Origin: Rhodospirillales bacterium | Lineage (GTDB): Bacteria; Pseudomonadota; Alphaproteobacteria; SMXQ01 | Assembly (NCBI GenBank): GCA_024638585.1 | Contig: JAHEKA010000093.1 | Coordinates: forward strand, 1 to 7,950 | Direction: 5' to 3' | Length of the DNA stretch: 7,950 bases | In this document: in pieces, positions 6,044-7,950 of the stretch | How the letters are laid out: every line of letters begins with the position of its first letter | Position numbering within the stretch: the stretch's first letter is position 1 | Program-made: the position numbers and the translations under genes | The notes under the pieces: generated by a model | What the model saw: the letters and a program-made list of their open reading frames with translations, nothing else | The model's database searches: none | What the model was told of the DNA's origin: nothing

Positions 6044-7315
6044 TTATCCCGTGGCCGCCGTTTCCGCCTCGGCGAGTAACCGGCGGCAATAGCTCGGCCC
6101 GTCCTCATCGTCGCCGATGAAGTCCGCGGCACAGATGAAGTCGGCGAAGATGCCTTCCGAAGGGTCGCGGATTTGGCCGGGGGCGGGTTTGCCTTCTTCG
6201 ATGTCCTTGATGGCATCGAGGACCCTGCGCCGCGCCATCGCGATGACGACGTCGCTGGAACCGAGCATCTCCTTGGTGCGGTCCTGGATGGCGCCCTGGG
6301 TCTCGATCGCGAACGCATCCTGGGACGGAAAATGCAGCCCCATGCCGCTCCAGCTTCCATCGCCTTTCATTTCCGCGCGATCCTGCAGATAGCGGTTCTC
6401 CTCCCGCCTGACATGCCGGTGGTCCTGCGCCACGTTCTTCTCCCGGTTCTTGCGCAGCCGTTCCTTATCCATCGGCTTGTTGCGGCTGTAGAAAAACTCG
6501 AACCGGTAATGGCTGTAATCGTCGATGGGGACGTAGATGCGCCCCTGATAGGAAACATCGTTCCCCGATTGGGACGCCGTCGTGCCGGTGGGATAGACAT
6601 AGTTGTTCACCCGCAGATACTTGCGGCCGTCCGGGGAATCGTGAAGGGCATAGATCCGCATCCCGAAGCTCGTATTCTCCGTGCTGATCGCGGGTGGATT
6701 GGTGCCCCTGACGGCGTTGACATCGGTTCCTGAACGCTCGCTCTTGATTCCCGGGGGCCGGCGGTGCAGGAAGGTCGTATGGGCGGGATCGATGGAGCTC
6801 TCCACGCCCTGCAACCAGTTGGACATCTGCTTGACCCGAAAGGCAAGCCGGTTGGGTTCCGGCGCCGCCAGGAACTGAAATTCAGGGATCAGGGGCGGCG
6901 CGCCCTCGCCGAGATAGGCCCAGATGGCACCGCCCTTCTCCTGAACCGGATAGGCGACGTGCTTGATCTTGTCGCAAAATTTCCGGCCCTCGGGCTCGGC
7001 GGGCTGATCAAGGCAGTTGCCGTCGATATCGAACAGCCAGCCGTGATAGAGGCAGCGCAGGCCGCCGTCCTCCACCCGCCCATAGGACAGATCGGTGCCG
7101 CGATGGGGGCAATGCTGCCCGATCAGGCCGAGCCGGTCGGAATCGTCGCGGAACAGCACCAGATCCTCGCTCATGATCCGGATCGGTATGGGATCGCCAC
7201 CCGGCGGCAATTCCTCTGCCGTCGCGACCGGCTGCCAATAGCTGCGCAAAAGGCGCCCGCATGGCGTGCCCGGCCCCGTCTGGGTGATCAATTCGTTCTG
7301 TTCCTTGGAAAGCAT
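6044..7315 (-). CDS. Rieske non-heme iron aromatic oxygenase, alpha subunit (phthalate 4,5-dioxygenase type)
   Basis: This 423-residue protein is the terminal oxygenase of a ring-hydroxylating or demethylating system. The N-terminal Rieske [2Fe-2S] domain has Cys69-Pro-His71 and Cys88-Leu-Tyr-His91 with 16 residues between, the exact family spacing. The mononuclear iron site has the bridging Asp176 and ligands His179 and His184 in VESSIDPAHTTFLHRR, with Asp333 (FPSQDAFAIETQG) as the probable third ligand. The region AIQDRTKEMLGSSDVVIAMARRRVLDA is typical of the phthalate/3-chlorobenzoate dioxygenase branch, which acts mostly on aromatic carboxylates. These enzymes need an FMN/ferredoxin reductase, which is not in the window. 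The ATG at 7315 has GAAAGGG 8 bases upstream. It converges on the binding-protein gene (95-base gap) and diverges from the small secreted protein gene. All key residues are intact. The substrate is unknown. Confidence 0.93.
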   Translation of the reverse strand: MLSKEQNELITQTGPGTPCGRLLRSYWQPVATAEELPPGGDPIPIRIMSEDLVLFRDDSDRLGLIGQHCPHRGTDLSYGRVEDGGLRCLYHGWLFDIDGNCLDQPAEPEGRKFCDKIKHVAYPVQEKGGAIWAYLGEGAPPLIPEFQFLAAPEPNRLAFRVKQMSNWLQGVESSIDPAHTTFLHRRPPGIKSERSGTDVNAVRGTNPPAISTENTSFGMRIYALHDSPDGRKYLRVNNYVYPTGTTASQSGNDVSYQGRIYVPIDDYSHYRFEFFYSRNKPMDKERLRKNREKNVAQDHRHVRREENRYLQDRAEMKGDGSWSGMGLHFPSQDAFAIETQGAIQDRTKEMLGSSDVVIAMARRRVLDAIKDIEEGKPAPGQIRDPSEGIFADFICAADFIGDDEDGPSYCRRLLAEAETAATG

Positions 7316-7466
7316 GGTGGATACCCTTTCTCAATGACGCCCAAGCCAACCCGGTCGGGAAGGCTCGAGTTTTCGTTTCCGCCTGCGGCGCAATCGGGAA
7401 CGGGGCAAGCCGGCGTGCCATCGTCAGTTCCGCGGTCGTCTCGCCCTAACGTCGCGCTGATTTATT

Positions 7467-7481
7467 GTGATGAAATATTAC
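7467..7481. promoter_or_regulatory. Imperfect 15-bp dyad in an AT-rich patch, candidate operator
   Basis: GTGAT-GAAAT-ATTAC has 4 of 5 arm positions complementary. It lies in the most AT-rich stretch of the intergenic region, between two divergent genes, where a regulator site is expected. It does not match a CRP or FNR consensus well. Confidence 0.25.
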
Positions 7482-7490
7482 GTGGGATGG

Positions 7491-7507
7491 CCGATGCAGT
7501 CCATCGG
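7491..7507. repeat. Short inverted repeat CCGATG-N5-CATCGG
   Basis: Perfect 6-base arms with a 5-base loop lie 9 bases after the AT-rich dyad. There is no T-run, so a terminator is unlikely. It may be an operator half-site pair or a chance event. Confidence 0.4.
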
Positions 7508-7549
7508 TGGGTTCTGGCCGCTTTCGGCTGGGTGGCGGCGCGGGGCTCA

Positions 7550-7577
7550 CGGCCGGGTCAGTTCTCCCGACCGGCCG
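7550..7577. repeat. Strong GC-rich stem-loop upstream of the small secreted protein gene
   Basis: CGGCC-G-GGTC (7550-7559) pairs with GACCGGCCG (7569-7577): nine base pairs, one bulged G and a 9-base loop. No poly-T follows on either strand. It lies about 76 bases before the GTG start of the downstream gene and could be a leader structure or protein-binding site. Function is not shown. Confidence 0.5.
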
Positions 7578-7643
7578 CATTTGGGCTAACATGAAAAAAG
7601 GGATCCGCGCCGGGCAGCGCGAATCGCGTTGAGGTAACGGTGC

Positions 7644-7648
7644 GGAGG
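7644..7648 (+). promoter_or_regulatory. Ribosome binding site of the small secreted protein gene
   Basis: GGAGG lies 5 bases upstream of the GTG at 7654 and supports this non-ATG start. Confidence 0.7.
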
Positions 7649-7653
7649 CGCGC

Positions 7654-7950
7654 GTGGGATTTTATCGATTGTGTTTGACGGCTCTCGTCCTTGCCACGGC
7701 GTATCTGGCCTCCGGGGCCGCCCATGCGGCGCAATCGTCGGCCACCCCGTTTTTCGGTCAGGGGCAGGGGGATGCCCAAATCAAGCAAGAACTGATCAAC
7801 GACATCCGTCGATTTTCGGAGGCCGAACGCGTGGCGCTGCTGGAGATCACCCTGCTGTGCGAAGTGGACCGGGCGGCCCTGTCACGAAAGCGGCTATACG
7901 ATCCCTGGGCGAAACGCTGCAAGAAGACCGAGGCGCTATGGACGACCAAA
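7654..7950 (+). CDS. Small secreted protein of unknown function, 3' end outside window
   Basis: A GTG start with a good ribosome binding site opens a frame that stays open for 99 codons to the right edge. Residues 1-25 form a typical Sec signal peptide (MGFYRLCLTALVLATAYLAS then GAAHA), with cleavage likely after AHA. The mature part starts AQSSATPFFGQGQGD, continues with a charged, probably helical segment (IKQELINDIRRFSEAERVALLEI), and has Cys69 and Cys89 twenty residues apart, which could form a disulfide in the periplasm. I do not recognise the family. It is divergent from the Rieske oxygenase gene, so a shared regulatory region is possible, but a shared function is not implied. Confidence is for the gene being real. 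Confidence 0.75.
   Translation, partial: MGFYRLCLTALVLATAYLASGAAHAAQSSATPFFGQGQGDAQIKQELINDIRRFSEAERVALLEITLLCEVDRAALSRKRLYDPWAKRCKKTEALWTTK

Larger units (their letters stand above)
7316..7653. other. Divergent intergenic region upstream of the Rieske gene and the small secreted protein gene
   Basis: I find no credible gene in these 338 bases. They hold an AT-rich patch at 7460-7482, unusual in this GC-rich window, a short dyad at 7491-7507 and a strong stem-loop at 7550-7577. Promoters for both flanking genes should lie here, but I cannot place a convincing -35/-10 pair. The minus-strand TAATAT (7480-7475) within the AT patch is a possible -10 box for the Rieske gene. Confidence 0.6.

Noticed and set aside
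6764..7594. Open frame of 276 codons on the plus strand
   Set aside because: Most of it is antisense to the Rieske domain. The tail in the intergenic region has no ribosome binding site or motif.

Overview
The window is GC-rich, densely coding DNA, most likely from an alphaproteobacterium. The reasons are the strong G/C preference at third codon positions, the GGAGG-type ribosome binding sites, and an invasion-associated-locus-B (IalB)-like domain, a family found mainly in Alphaproteobacteria. The organism is inferred and no species can be named. I see no tRNA, rRNA, CRISPR array, transposase or phage gene.

Layout from left to right. (a) 1-1744, plus strand: the 3' part of a gene for a Sel1-repeat protein with a very long Pro/Ala/Ser linker and an IalB-like C-terminal domain. 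(b) 4427 down to 1833, minus strand: a two-gene operon, a bicupin ring-cleaving dioxygenase of the gentisate/salicylate dioxygenase family followed 27 bases later by a class A FAD aromatic hydroxylase. (c) 4428-4748: a divergent intergenic region with a candidate promoter and operator for that operon. (d) 4749-5948, plus strand: a secreted ABC-type substrate-binding protein with no permease or ATPase beside it. (e) 7315 down to 6044, minus strand: a phthalate-dioxygenase-type Rieske oxygenase alpha subunit, convergent with (d). (f) 7316-7653: a second divergent intergenic region with an AT-rich patch and two inverted repeats. (g) 7654 to the right edge, plus strand: the start of a small secreted protein of unknown function.

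The three oxygenases suggest an aromatic-acid catabolic locus. The Rieske enzyme would oxygenate or demethylate a carboxylated ring, the flavoprotein would add a hydroxyl group, and the cupin enzyme would open the ring. The binding protein may import a substrate or supply iron. The substrate is unknown. No electron-transfer reductase, downstream isomerase or hydrolase, or regulator lies in the window. The ring-cleaving enzyme appears to depart from the textbook gentisate dioxygenase pocket, so this may be an uncharacterised variant pathway. That last point is inference, and the alignment behind it is from memory.
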